Made by a program: the position numbers and the translations under genes. DNA of 33,041 nucleotides from UBA2883 sp050873965. GTDB lineage: Bacteria > Cyanobacteriota > Vampirovibrionia > Gastranaerophilales > Gastranaerophilaceae. The DNA lies in the NCBI GenBank assembly GCA_050873965.1, contig JBNMJS010000009.1, positions 1 through 33,041 on the forward strand. The letters are read 5' to 3'. Under the pieces are notes generated by a model. It had not been told where the DNA came from. It made no database searches and was given only the letters and a program-made list of their open reading frames with translations. Positions 24,814 through 32,966 of the stretch are shown here, one piece after another. Within the stretch, counting starts at the first letter, position 1. Every line of letters starts with the position of its first letter.

Positions 24814-26208
24814 ATGGCAGGAGATTTTAGTTTAGATTCTATTAAACAAAACGGTTTTAAAAACACAGTTACATATAGAGGTGCTGGTAAAAATGCAGGT
24901 GCATCTTATGATTATATGGATAAATTAAATCAATTAGTTGATAAAGGAATTTTCGTTGATAAAGATGGTGACGGTTTTACATCAGGTGAAAAGAAAGCAT
25001 TAGAAGACGAATTCATCAAATTACACCAAGAAAAAGGTTACAACACAAACTTCAGAAAAATGCGTGCTGGCACAACAAATGAATACACTTATGATGATTT
25101 CATCAAATTAGCACAAGCAGCAGGCTATGTATTAAAAGAAGATGCTCCAAAAGCAAAACAAAAACCAGAAGCAGTTGAACCTGATTCACTTTCAGAAAAA
25201 GCAAAAGCTGATAAAGTTTCTAATCCAGTAGCAGAAGTTAAAACTCCTGAAGCTGAACAAGAAGAAGGCAATGAACCTATTTCTCAAAGTGGTAAACAAG
25301 TAGCAAATACTGTTGCATCAACTTTACCAGATGGTGAATACGACATCACTTTCAAAGGTGCTAAAGTTGAAGATGAAGATGGTAACATTTTTGCTCAACA
25401 TACAAAAGCAACTGTAATCACTCCAGACGGCACTAAGAAAAAAGTAACTGTTGATGGTACTCCATCTCACAGACCTACTGTTACAGAACCTGATTTAGTT
25501 CCAGCAAAAGCACCAGCAGACAAAGCATCTACTCCAGTTGCAGAAGTTGAAACTCCAGCTGTTAAAGAAGAAACTCCTGTAACAACTCCAAACAAAGCAA
25601 CAGCACCTGTTGTTGAAGAAAAGAAAGAAGAAGCTCCTGTTGCAAAAGCTCAAGAATCTTCAAATGCAGGACTTAATGAAGATGCAGATTTTGCTTCATT
25701 ATCATACGAAGAAAAATTAAACAGAATAAAAACAATGCAATCAGATATTCGTAAAGATATTTATAATGCAAAACAAACATCATATACAACAACTAAAAAA
25801 GGATTATTTGGCTCAAAAACTAAAACTGTAAATTATACTCCAGAAGAAATTGCAAAAAGACAAGCAAATATTCCTCAATTACAAGCAGAATTAGAAGAAG
25901 CAAAAAGACAAGAAGTTCAAGTTAAAGAACTTGAAGGTCAATATTGGTCAGGTAAACAAGGTACAGACTATGTAATCAACTCTGATGGTACAGTTGATAA
26001 AAGAGATACTAGTTACACAAGAGTTGAAACAGCTGACGGCAAAAGAATTGCAAAAGTTGATACATACAACAAAGATACTCACAAATATGATACAAAATAT
26101 TACAATGTAAAAGTTGCAAAAACAGGTAATCCAGATATTTCTCCAGCAACAAGTTATCAAGTAGTTCCAAATTTCGATGAAGAACTTAAAGACGTTAAAT
26201 TGAAATAA
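24814..26208 (+). CDS. Unknown EF-hand-like protein with Pro/Glu/Ala/Lys-rich linkers
   Basis: A 464-residue protein not recognised as a known family. Residues 1-110 hold one calcium-loop-like motif, DKDGDGFTSGEK (49-60), with acidic residues at loop positions 1, 3 and 5 but E at position 11 instead of 12. A Pro/Glu/Ala/Lys-rich linker is duplicated (about 122-151 and 225-253; compare ADKVSNPVAEVKTPE with ADKASTPVAEVETPA), framing a small beta segment. Residues 290-375 are predicted coiled coil, and 376-464 a Tyr/Asp-rich beta tail. No signal peptide is present. Repetitive linkers suggest a surface or secreted protein by a non-Sec route. GAGGAT precedes the ATG. It is monocistronic, with the shared promoter upstream and a terminator downstream. 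Confidence 0.78.
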   Translation: MAGDFSLDSIKQNGFKNTVTYRGAGKNAGASYDYMDKLNQLVDKGIFVDKDGDGFTSGEKKALEDEFIKLHQEKGYNTNFRKMRAGTTNEYTYDDFIKLAQAAGYVLKEDAPKAKQKPEAVEPDSLSEKAKADKVSNPVAEVKTPEAEQEEGNEPISQSGKQVANTVASTLPDGEYDITFKGAKVEDEDGNIFAQHTKATVITPDGTKKKVTVDGTPSHRPTVTEPDLVPAKAPADKASTPVAEVETPAVKEETPVTTPNKATAPVVEEKKEEAPVAKAQESSNAGLNEDADFASLSYEEKLNRIKTMQSDIRKDIYNAKQTSYTTTKKGLFGSKTKTVNYTPEEIAKRQANIPQLQAELEEAKRQEVQVKELEGQYWSGKQGTDYVINSDGTVDKRDTSYTRVETADGKRIAKVDTYNKDTHKYDTKYYNVKVAKTGNPDISPATSYQVVPNFDEELKDVKLK

Positions 26209-26248
26209 TTAAGTAAAATCCCTCAAAATATCCCTCTATATAATCCAT

Positions 26249-26281
26249 AAAGAACACTCTATACTTAGGGTGTTCTTTTTT
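26249..26281 (+). terminator. Terminator of the EF-hand-like protein gene
   Basis: A 12-bp stem with one wobble (26249-26260 AAAGAACACTCT with 26267-26278 AGGGTGTTCTTT), loop ATACTT, and a T-run. Confidence 0.88.
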
Positions 26282-26365
26282 AAATCAACCAAATAATGCA
26301 TGATGTATAACAACACATAATGTATAATAAAATTAGTTGATAATAATATAAAAATAATTAAAAAG

Positions 26366-27178
26366 ATGAGTATGAAACGTGTTTTAATAACAATAGCATT
26401 ATGTTTATTTATCGGCTCAAATCTATGTTATGCCGATGAAACCTCTATACTTGCAGATGGAATGCAAGCATACAAAAGTGGCGATTATGAACTTTGCATA
26501 ACCAAAATGAAAGAAGTTGTAAAAGATGATCCAACTTCAGCATTAGGTTACTATTATCTAGGATTGGCATATTCAAAAACTGGTAAAAATATCCTAGCAG
26601 TAAGAAATTACGATAAGGTAATTACACTAGGTTCTGACAAAACATTGATTGATTTAGCACAAAAAGGAAAAGCCTGTGTCGGTGGCAAAAATATTACAGC
26701 AATAGAAACACAATTAGAAGACATTGAAGATGACATAAAAGATAATGCAAACAACGATAATACAGAGAAATTATCACCAGCAGAACTAAAAGCAAAATAT
26801 GAAGACAAAATAACAAAACCATCAAACAATAACGCTACATCACAAGTAGTAAAAGCATCAGATTATGCAAAACAAAATACTCAACCGACAAATGATGAAA
26901 TTGTAAATGCTATAAGAGTATTACAAAAAGCAGGCTTATTGCAAAATGGAGCAACCGGACTTGCTGGAAGTTATAACCCACAAGTTGATGCAAAAGCACA
27001 ACAAATGAATGCTTTAATGATGATGATGGGACAAAATGGAAATAACAATAATAGTATGATGAATATGCTTCCACTTATGAACAATGGCAACGGTAAAATC
27101 AATCCTCAAATGATTCAGATGATGATGATGAATCAAATGATGCCTAATTTTTCATCAGGAAATAACAACGGATACTAA
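26366..27178 (+). CDS. Exported TPR protein with Met/Asn-rich C-terminus
   Basis: A 270-residue protein with a Sec signal peptide (MKRVLITIALCLFIGSNLCYA, cleavage near YA-DE). About two TPR units follow (residues 25-95). A charged middle precedes a C-terminal third rich in Met, Asn and Gln, including the run MMMMGQNGNNNNSMMNMLP and a later MMMMNQMM. It is probably periplasmic or outer-membrane associated. Methionine clusters can bind copper(I), but no metal gene is nearby, so I make no assignment. The start could be this ATG or the one two codons later; neither has a clear ribosome site. The next gene begins 2 bp after the stop. Confidence 0.8.
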   Translation: MSMKRVLITIALCLFIGSNLCYADETSILADGMQAYKSGDYELCITKMKEVVKDDPTSALGYYYLGLAYSKTGKNILAVRNYDKVITLGSDKTLIDLAQKGKACVGGKNITAIETQLEDIEDDIKDNANNDNTEKLSPAELKAKYEDKITKPSNNNATSQVVKASDYAKQNTQPTNDEIVNAIRVLQKAGLLQNGATGLAGSYNPQVDAKAQQMNALMMMMGQNGNNNNSMMNMLPLMNNGNGKINPQMIQMMMMNQMMPNFSSGNNNGY

Positions 27179-27180
27179 AA

Positions 27181-27777
27181 ATGGATTATAAGGAAGCCTT
27201 ACAACACCTAAAAAATGGTAAGATAGAATCGTGTATTGATTATTTCAAGAATAACCATTATGAGCTTGAATATGGCTATTCTCTAATGCTTTCTAATAAA
27301 CTAAATGATGCAAAAAAAATCTTTGCAAATATCCAATCAATTAGGGCAGATTGGGCTAACATCATTATTTCTATAATGCAAGGAACAATCAACAAAAGAC
27401 CAACATATTTTCAAATCAGAAACTTTATTGAAATAGATATAAATCTTTTATTCAAAGCAAAACTTACAAAACATGTTGAATACATTCTCGGTGCAGCAGA
27501 AACATTTCAAGAAATAAACTCTGAAACATACAAGTTTTTAGGAAGAGTTCTTCTTAAAAATAATTGTCTAAATTCTGCAAAATATTTTTTAGATAAAGCC
27601 GTTGATTATTTTTATAATGATGTCGAACTACATTTTTTATTCGTAGAATATTACTTAGAATGTAATGACACAATTAATGCACAAAAAGCATTAAATAATT
27701 GTCTTAGAATTTCACCAGAATATTATCCTGCAATATTGATGAAAGAAAAATTCGAAAACTCTATCGAATTACAATAA
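27181..27777 (+). CDS. Unknown TPR-like helical protein
   Basis: A 198-residue soluble protein with weak TPR-like helix pairs, clearest in SAKYFLDKAVDYFYNDVELHF and AQKALNNCLRISPEYYPAIL at the C-terminus. No signal peptide. It starts 2 bp after the exported TPR gene with no spacer for a separate ribosome site, so it is probably co-translated. Function unknown; it may partner the preceding protein. Confidence 0.7.
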   Translation: MDYKEALQHLKNGKIESCIDYFKNNHYELEYGYSLMLSNKLNDAKKIFANIQSIRADWANIIISIMQGTINKRPTYFQIRNFIEIDINLLFKAKLTKHVEYILGAAETFQEINSETYKFLGRVLLKNNCLNSAKYFLDKAVDYFYNDVELHFLFVEYYLECNDTINAQKALNNCLRISPEYYPAILMKEKFENSIELQ

Positions 27778-27818
27778 ATAATTTGACAGACAAGGTTGAA
27801 TGACTTATCCTTAATAGT

Positions 27819-28124
27819 ATGGAAAACAATTTTACAAAACGCTGGTATGATATAGAACCTACAATGAGTTTAGCAGTAAGTCTAATGCACAATTCTGACG
27901 AAAAACAACAATCTGAATGTGCAAAACTTATTATACAAAAAGCTCACGATTTCAATATCTACATAGAAAAAAACAAATTAGAAGATGCGTTTAATTACTT
28001 CTGTAAACGTTGGTATGATAAAGATAAAGAACTTGCTGATGCTTTTCAATATTTAAAAATTATGCCTTTTGAACTACAAAAAGAAGTATCATTAGAAATA
28101 ATCGAAAAACTTGAGCAAGCATAA
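27819..28124 (+). CDS. Small unknown protein coupled to a transporter gene
   Basis: A 101-residue, helical, charged protein with a repeated TKRWYD/CKRWYD motif (residues 6-11 and 62-67). The family is unknown. TTGACA lies at 27783-27788 and AT-rich -10-like sequence immediately precedes the ATG, with no Shine-Dalgarno site, so leaderless translation is possible. The stop shares one base with the start of the transporter gene (TAATG), so the two are translationally coupled. Confidence 0.65.
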   Translation: MENNFTKRWYDIEPTMSLAVSLMHNSDEKQQSECAKLIIQKAHDFNIYIEKNKLEDAFNYFCKRWYDKDKELADAFQYLKIMPFELQKEVSLEIIEKLEQA

Positions 28125-29431
28125 TGTTATCAATACTATTTAATCCCGTAATAATTTCAATAATCTGCTTATTTGCTCTATGTCTATGCAGAATAAATGT
28201 GTTGCTTTCAATAATAGTATCAACAATTATTGCAGGGCTAATATCTGGTATGCATATCACAGATATTATGAATACATTTATTTCTGGAATGGGTGGAAAT
28301 TCAGAAACTGCACTAAGTTATATCTTACTTGGAACATTTGCAGCAGCAATGAATCATACAGGATTAACAGATATTGTTTCTACAAAAATTATTGATTTTG
28401 TAAACAATAAAAAACGAATTTTATACACAGTACTTGTACTGATTGCAATATCATCACAAAACATTATACCAATTCATATTGCATTCATTCCTATTTTAAT
28501 TCCACCATTATTACATACAATGAACGTAATGAAAGTAGATAGACGTGCAATATCTTGCTTATTGGCATTTGGTTTAAAAACACCTTACATTGTTCTTCCA
28601 GTAGGTTTTGGTCTTATATTCCAAAATCTTATTGCTGAAAATATGATTCAAAATGGAATGCTAATGCAAAAAGGTGATGTATGGAAATACACTTGGATAT
28701 TGGGTGTTGGTATGCTTATTGCATTACTAATTGCAATTTTCATTTCATACAGAAAACCTCGTGAATACAAAGATATAAGCGTAACAAAAGAAAACTTTGA
28801 AAATCAAAAATTAAACTATAAACACTACATAACAATACTTGCAGCAGTAGTAACTTTTGGAGTTCAAATTCTAACTCATTCACTACCACTAGGTGCGTTG
28901 TGTGGACTTGGAATCATATTTTCACTTGGGGCAGTAAAACATAGCAAAATGGATAAACTTATGGATGAAGGTATCTACATGATGGGTTACGTTGCATTTA
29001 TTATGCTTGTTGCATCAGGCTTTGCAACTGTTCTAAAATCGACAGGTGGAATAGAAACCTTTGTAAATACAACTGTCGCAATGTTACCACACAGTCAAAT
29101 TATGACAACAATAATAATGCTACTCATTGGACTTGTTATAACAATGGGTATCGGAACATCTTTCGGTACAATTCCAATCTTGGCAGTAGTTTTTATACCA
29201 GTATTTATAAAAATGGGCTTTAATATTGGTCAATCTGTTGTAGTTTTAGCGGCAGCTGCTGCATTAGGCGATGCTGGTTCACCTGCTTCTGATACAACAC
29301 TAGGTCCAACGGCTGGTTTAAATGTTGATGGACAACACAACCATATTTGGGATACATGTGTACCAACTTTCTTACACTATAACCTTGCATTAATTATTTT
29401 TGCAGTAGTCGGAGTAATTATTTTTAAATAA
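28124..29431 (+). CDS. YuiF/NhaC-like transporter (COG2056 type)
   Basis: A 435-residue integral membrane protein with about eleven to twelve transmembrane segments. The C-terminal motif ALGDAGSPASDTTLGPTAGLN, then DGQHNHIWDTCVPTFLHYN, is characteristic of the family annotated as Na+/H+ antiporter or YuiF-type amino-acid (histidine) transporter. The N-terminal half has GMGGNSETALSYILLGTFAAAM. Whether it exchanges sodium or carries an amino acid cannot be told from sequence. The ATG overlaps the preceding stop by one base. Its stop lies only 4 bp from the convergent protease stop. Confidence 0.85.
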   Translation: MLSILFNPVIISIICLFALCLCRINVLLSIIVSTIIAGLISGMHITDIMNTFISGMGGNSETALSYILLGTFAAAMNHTGLTDIVSTKIIDFVNNKKRILYTVLVLIAISSQNIIPIHIAFIPILIPPLLHTMNVMKVDRRAISCLLAFGLKTPYIVLPVGFGLIFQNLIAENMIQNGMLMQKGDVWKYTWILGVGMLIALLIAIFISYRKPREYKDISVTKENFENQKLNYKHYITILAAVVTFGVQILTHSLPLGALCGLGIIFSLGAVKHSKMDKLMDEGIYMMGYVAFIMLVASGFATVLKSTGGIETFVNTTVAMLPHSQIMTTIIMLLIGLVITMGIGTSFGTIPILAVVFIPVFIKMGFNIGQSVVVLAAAAALGDAGSPASDTTLGPTAGLNVDGQHNHIWDTCVPTFLHYNLALIIFAVVGVIIFK

Positions 29432-29435
29432 TCTT

Positions 29436-30083
29436 CTACTTTAATTCTGCGATAATCTGTCGGACGGCATTTATTGGAATTGCAAAGCCAATACCAATAT
29501 TAGAAGTGTTATTATCAGGGTTATAAATTGCTTGGTTTATCCCAATCACTTCACCAGAAGTATTTAATAATGGACCACCAGAAGAACCTGGATTTATAGC
29601 AGCATCTGTTTGAATTTTATTACGTTTATAATCTATTCTAGAAACAATACCTTGAGTTAATGTTCCATTAAAACCAAAAGGATTACCAATCGCCAAAACC
29701 TTTTGACCGACTTTAATATTTTTAGAATCACCAATAATAATTGTTTTTAATGGCTTATGTGTATTTATTTTTAATAACGCTAAATCATTATTCATGCCTG
29801 ACAATCTAACCACTTCGGCTTTATAAGTTTCACCATTAGAAATAGTCACAGTAATATCATCACTATTTGCGACAACATGAGAACTTGTTAAGATTGTACC
29901 TTTGGAATCAATTATGCAACCAGTACCACTTGATGTACCTTGAGGTATTGCTGCATCAATCGCTACAATTGCAGGATTAATACGTTCATATACAGTAATG
30001 TTTGTCATTTCATCTCTATCAAAAGCAAATGCCGAACAAAATAGTTGAAAGAACAAAACCAAATACACAAAAATTTTTCGCAT
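29436..30083 (-). CDS. HtrA/DegP-like serine protease without PDZ domain
   Basis: A 215-residue exported trypsin-fold protease. Signal peptide: RKIFVYLVLFFQLFCSAFAF. The catalytic triad is visible as H in LTSSHVV, D in NNDLALLK and S in NPGSSGGPL. HtrA family proteins normally have one or two PDZ domains after this; here the gene stops at the end of the protease domain (NAVRQIIAELK), with no sign of a downstream fragment. It probably acts in periplasmic quality control. The ATG at 30081-30083 has GAGGT five bases before it; a GTG four codons upstream is less likely. It converges tightly on the transporter gene. Confidence 0.9.
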   Translation of the reverse strand: MRKIFVYLVLFFQLFCSAFAFDRDEMTNITVYERINPAIVAIDAAIPQGTSSGTGCIIDSKGTILTSSHVVANSDDITVTISNGETYKAEVVRLSGMNNDLALLKINTHKPLKTIIIGDSKNIKVGQKVLAIGNPFGFNGTLTQGIVSRIDYKRNKIQTDAAINPGSSGGPLLNTSGEVIGINQAIYNPDNNTSNIGIGFAIPINAVRQIIAELK

Positions 30084-30234
30084 AATATACCTCACTTTGA
30101 TGATATTTTTTTAGATTTTCTAGTTAATGTCTATCAATAACACGATTTTTTCGGGGTTAGTCTTGTCAATATTACAATTTTAATCTATAATACACAGGTG
30201 AGATTAACAAAAAAAGACAAAAAAGGAGATTCAC

Positions 30235-30999
30235 ATGTCAAGAATAGACTCATTTAAACAAGCATTAAGCGAAAAAAGAGCTGTAAAAATTATTGCAGGT
30301 ATCGATAATTTTGATGCAGACAGAGTAAGAAACGTAGTTATTGCAGCTGAACAAGCAGGTGCTTCAGCAGTTGATATTTGTGCAGATAGAGAAATCATTT
30401 CTATGGTTAGAGAAATGACTAATATGCCTGTATTCGTATCATCTATCAAACCTTCAGATTTAGCAATGGCAGTATCTATGGGTGCTGATGCTATTGAATT
30501 GGGTAATTTTGATGCATTATATAAACACGGTATGTCAATGTCTGCTCACCAAGTATTGAACTTAGTAAAAGAAACATTAAATCTTATCAATAAAGAAGAT
30601 GTTTTCTTCTCAGTAACAATTCCTGGTAGCATTGATATTTCTGAACAAATCTCATTAGCAAGAGAATTAGAATCAATGGGTATCGACTTAATCCAAACAG
30701 AAGGTCACTACTCAAATTCTAACGTTCCATCAGGCGTAAGAGGTTTAGTAGAAAGAGCAGAATTAACAATTTCTAACACAATTGAATTAACAAGAAACGT
30801 TGAAATCCCTGTAATGACTGCTACAGGTATCAACCCAACAACTGCTTCATTAGCATTTGCTTCTGGTGCTTCTGCTATCGGTTGTGGTTCTTGTGTAAAC
30901 AAATTAGATTCAGAAATCTCTATGATTGCTGTTTCTAAATCACTTGTTGAGATTGCTTCTAGAAATGCTATGCATTCTCACCAACACGAACTTGTTTAA
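30235..30999 (+). CDS. ycf23: DUF561/Ycf23-family protein
   Basis: A 254-residue TIM-barrel-like cytoplasmic protein. IIAGIDNFDADRVRNVV, VDICAD, VSSIKPSDL, ADAIELGNFDALYKHG, FSVTIPGSIDISEQI, LIQTEGH and MTATGINPTTASLAFASGA match my memory of Ycf23/DUF561, a family carried by cyanobacteria and by red-algal plastid genomes. Its function is unknown. It is the strongest lineage clue in the window, since no photosynthesis gene is nearby. AAAAGGAGA lies 5-6 bases before the ATG. It stands alone, divergent from the protease gene, with a bidirectional terminator downstream. Confidence 0.85.
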   Translation: MSRIDSFKQALSEKRAVKIIAGIDNFDADRVRNVVIAAEQAGASAVDICADREIISMVREMTNMPVFVSSIKPSDLAMAVSMGADAIELGNFDALYKHGMSMSAHQVLNLVKETLNLINKEDVFFSVTIPGSIDISEQISLARELESMGIDLIQTEGHYSNSNVPSGVRGLVERAELTISNTIELTRNVEIPVMTATGINPTTASLAFASGASAIGCGSCVNKLDSEISMIAVSKSLVEIASRNAMHSHQHELV

Positions 31000-31020
31000 T
31001 TCAATATAAAACAAGATAAC

Positions 31021-31057
31021 AAAAATCGGAGTAAAGTTTATTACTCCGATTTTTTTA
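31021..31057. terminator. Bidirectional terminator
   Basis: A perfect 14-bp stem (31021-31034 with 31041-31054, core AATCGGAGTAA) is flanked by A- and T-runs. It serves ycf23 and the convergent YkgJ gene, which ends at 31073. Confidence 0.9.
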
Positions 31058-31072
31058 TTATAAAAACTTGTA

Positions 31073-31780
31073 TTAACCAATTCTACTCTTATAAAAAGCA
31101 ATCAAATCTTCTCTTGCTTTAATAGACATTGCCAACTTATTAACAGACTCTCTCCAAGGCAAATATCCACAAGTATCAGGCAAAATCTTTAATGCCGTCA
31201 AAGGAAAATCCTTACATATATCAGGTCTATTTTCATAATCAGAACATAAATCATCAGCACCTAGTTTGCTACAATAATAAAAATACAAACGTTCATTTTC
31301 GTCCATCAACTCTTTTAATTTGTTATAATAATCTGGACAAATTGCTTCTGCCATTTCTTCAGAATCATAAGCAACATATATTGAAGAAAATTCTCTTGCG
31401 TATTTATCACCACGAATTGCTCTTTGTTTCAATTGCATTGGTGAATATTCACTCACAGCCAACTTGCAACAAGCACCACATTTTGCACAAGAATATTCAT
31501 TCTTCTTTTCCATCATAGTCTTTTTAGAAACACGAAGTTTTGCTTTATATTCATTTGTCAAATATGACAATGCTTTAATTTGCCAAGTACCATAAGGACA
31601 ATTTGGAGGAAAAACCTCAAATATATCAACCTTTTTTATATCACAAGGAATTGTACAAAAATTACAATTATAATTAGGCTTAAACTTATCTATTTCATGT
31701 CTAATAACTTTTGCAGCTTCCGTAAAAATTTCTTTGTACTCTGCTTGTAATCTTTCTGATTCTGAATTGTAATCAACCAT
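31073..31780 (-). CDS. YkgJ-family cysteine-cluster protein
   Basis: A 235-residue protein with the YkgJ/UPF0153 pattern: CAKCGACCKLA, then YCSKLGADDLCSDYENRPDICKDFP. A further cysteine pair group lies near the N-terminus (CNFCTIPC, about residues 39-46). Members are thought to bind zinc or an iron-sulfur cluster; function is unknown. Its ATG has only AGGGT close upstream. It is divergent from the desulfoferrodoxin gene, which suggests, weakly, a link to redox or metal handling. Confidence 0.8.
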   Translation of the reverse strand: MVDYNSESERLQAEYKEIFTEAAKVIRHEIDKFKPNYNCNFCTIPCDIKKVDIFEVFPPNCPYGTWQIKALSYLTNEYKAKLRVSKKTMMEKKNEYSCAKCGACCKLAVSEYSPMQLKQRAIRGDKYAREFSSIYVAYDSEEMAEAICPDYYNKLKELMDENERLYFYYCSKLGADDLCSDYENRPDICKDFPLTALKILPDTCGYLPWRESVNKLAMSIKAREDLIAFYKSRIG

Positions 31781-31865
31781 ACCCTAACAATATCATAAAT
31801 TGTCCTATACGGCAATTATATTACACATAAATTCAGTACATGATAGACATCGAAAAGGAGAAATT

Positions 31866-32267
31866 ATGACTGAAAAATTTGAAATGTACAAATGTAATAC
31901 TTGTGGAAATTTAGTACAAGTTCTATTCAACGGAGTTGGCGAACTTGTGTGTTGTGGTGAAAAAATGGAACTCATAAAATCACATAATGAAGAAATTGAT
32001 AACGGAATGAGTGAAAAACATTCTCCAACAATCACGACCATAGATGAAAACACAAAAGAAGTAAAAGTCGAAAATCATCCAATGACTGACGAACATTATA
32101 TTATGTTTGTTGAATATTGGTCACAAGACAAAAACAAAATGCAAATGCAATTCTTCAAACCAGAAGAAAAAGCAATTATGGAAACTAATATCAAATGTAA
32201 TAACCCAACAGCAATCTCATATTGCAATATTCACGGAATGTACACCAATGATAGAAAGGGGGAATAA
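31866..32267 (+). CDS. dfx: Desulfoferrodoxin (superoxide reductase)
   Basis: A 133-residue two-centre superoxide reductase. Centre I (FeCys4): C10, C13, C29, C30. Centre II: EKH at 50-52 (E50, K51, H52), H71, H77, C120 and H123, the complete ligand set for the catalytic Fe(His)4Cys site. It reduces superoxide to peroxide without making oxygen, typical of anaerobes. The start at 31866 has AAAAGGAGAAATT before it; an upstream in-frame ATG at 31800 has no such site. The stop overlaps the ferritin ATG by one base (TAATG). Confidence 0.95.
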   Translation: MTEKFEMYKCNTCGNLVQVLFNGVGELVCCGEKMELIKSHNEEIDNGMSEKHSPTITTIDENTKEVKVENHPMTDEHYIMFVEYWSQDKNKMQMQFFKPEEKAIMETNIKCNNPTAISYCNIHGMYTNDRKGE

Positions 32268-32758
32268 TGATTAGTGAAAAAATCAATAATGCACTTAACC
32301 AACAAATTAACAAGGAATTTTATTCAAGCTATTTATATCTATCAATATCTGCATATTTACGTGAAAGTGGTTTGTTGGGGTTTGCACACTGGACAAAAAT
32401 GCAAGCCAAAGAAGAATTATTACACGGAGAAAAAATATTCGACTTTTTGATAGATAGAAAAGGAACTGTTCATCTTGATAAGATTGAAAAACCTGAACTC
32501 AATTTTGAAACACCATTAGAATTGTTTGAATTTATATATGAACACGAACAATCAATAACACAAGCAATCATGTGCGTAGCACAACAAGCAGAAGAAGAGT
32601 GCGATAGAACGACTTTGATGTTTATTGATTGGTATATAAACGAACAAGTTGAAGAAGAATATAATGTACTCAAAATAATCAAAAAATTAAAACAGTTTGG
32701 CACAGATGGCAGTTCTTTATACTTGATAGATAAAGAAGCCGGAGAACGTGAAGCCTAG
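32267..32758 (+). CDS. ftn: Ferritin
   Basis: A 163-residue four-helix non-haem ferritin. Ferroxidase-site residues E17, Y24, E50 and H53 are in place, with the second half of the site in EEECDRTTLMFIDWYINEQVEEE. It stores iron as ferric mineral. AAGGGGG precedes the ATG within the end of dfx, and one base is shared, so translation is coupled. The pair removes superoxide and free iron, giving oxygen tolerance to an anaerobe. Two hairpins follow the stop. Confidence 0.95.
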   Translation: MISEKINNALNQQINKEFYSSYLYLSISAYLRESGLLGFAHWTKMQAKEELLHGEKIFDFLIDRKGTVHLDKIEKPELNFETPLELFEFIYEHEQSITQAIMCVAQQAEEECDRTTLMFIDWYINEQVEEEYNVLKIIKKLKQFGTDGSSLYLIDKEAGEREA

Positions 32759-32765
32759 AATAAAT

Positions 32766-32803
32766 AAAGCCTATTATTGAACAATTTCAATAATGGGCTT
32801 TTT
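32766..32803 (+). terminator. Terminator of the dfx-ftn operon
   Basis: A 15-bp stem with one wobble (32766-32780 AAAGCCTATTATTGA with 32787-32801), loop ACAATT, then a T-run. Confidence 0.9.
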
Positions 32804-32842
32804 AAAACTTCAATATAAATGTATATTATATTGAAGTTTTTT
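32804..32842 (+). terminator. Second hairpin after the ferritin terminator
   Basis: A perfect 14-bp stem (32804-32817 with 32827-32840, AAAACTTCAATATA and its complement) with a 9-base loop and T-run. It could be a back-up or bidirectional terminator. Confidence 0.6.
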
Positions 32843-32966
32843 AAATAGATTTAACCTGTTAAATTATTTTGCAACATTTCTTTGATTATATTATTTTAAC
32901 TATTTTATTTCTTTTCAAGTTGCGAAGTCCAAAGAAAGAAAAGCCTACTGTGTTGTTTTCAACAAC
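32843..32966 (+). repeat. Intergenic repeat element, short copy
   Basis: Read on the opposite strand, this matches blocks of 1-347 in the same order. 32943-32958 is the exact complement of 1-16, 32918-32942 matches 166-190 with one difference, and 32845-32880 matches 311-347 with a few differences. It lacks the two inserted blocks of the left copy. It ends in a GTTGTT/AACAAC palindrome (about 32952-32964). The remaining sequence to 33041 holds nothing I recognise. Confidence 0.75.

Noticed and set aside
26366..29431. A defence or toxin-antitoxin system around the small 101-residue gene
   Set aside because: The neighbours are TPR-like proteins and a recognisable transporter; no nuclease, toxin or antitoxin motif is visible.
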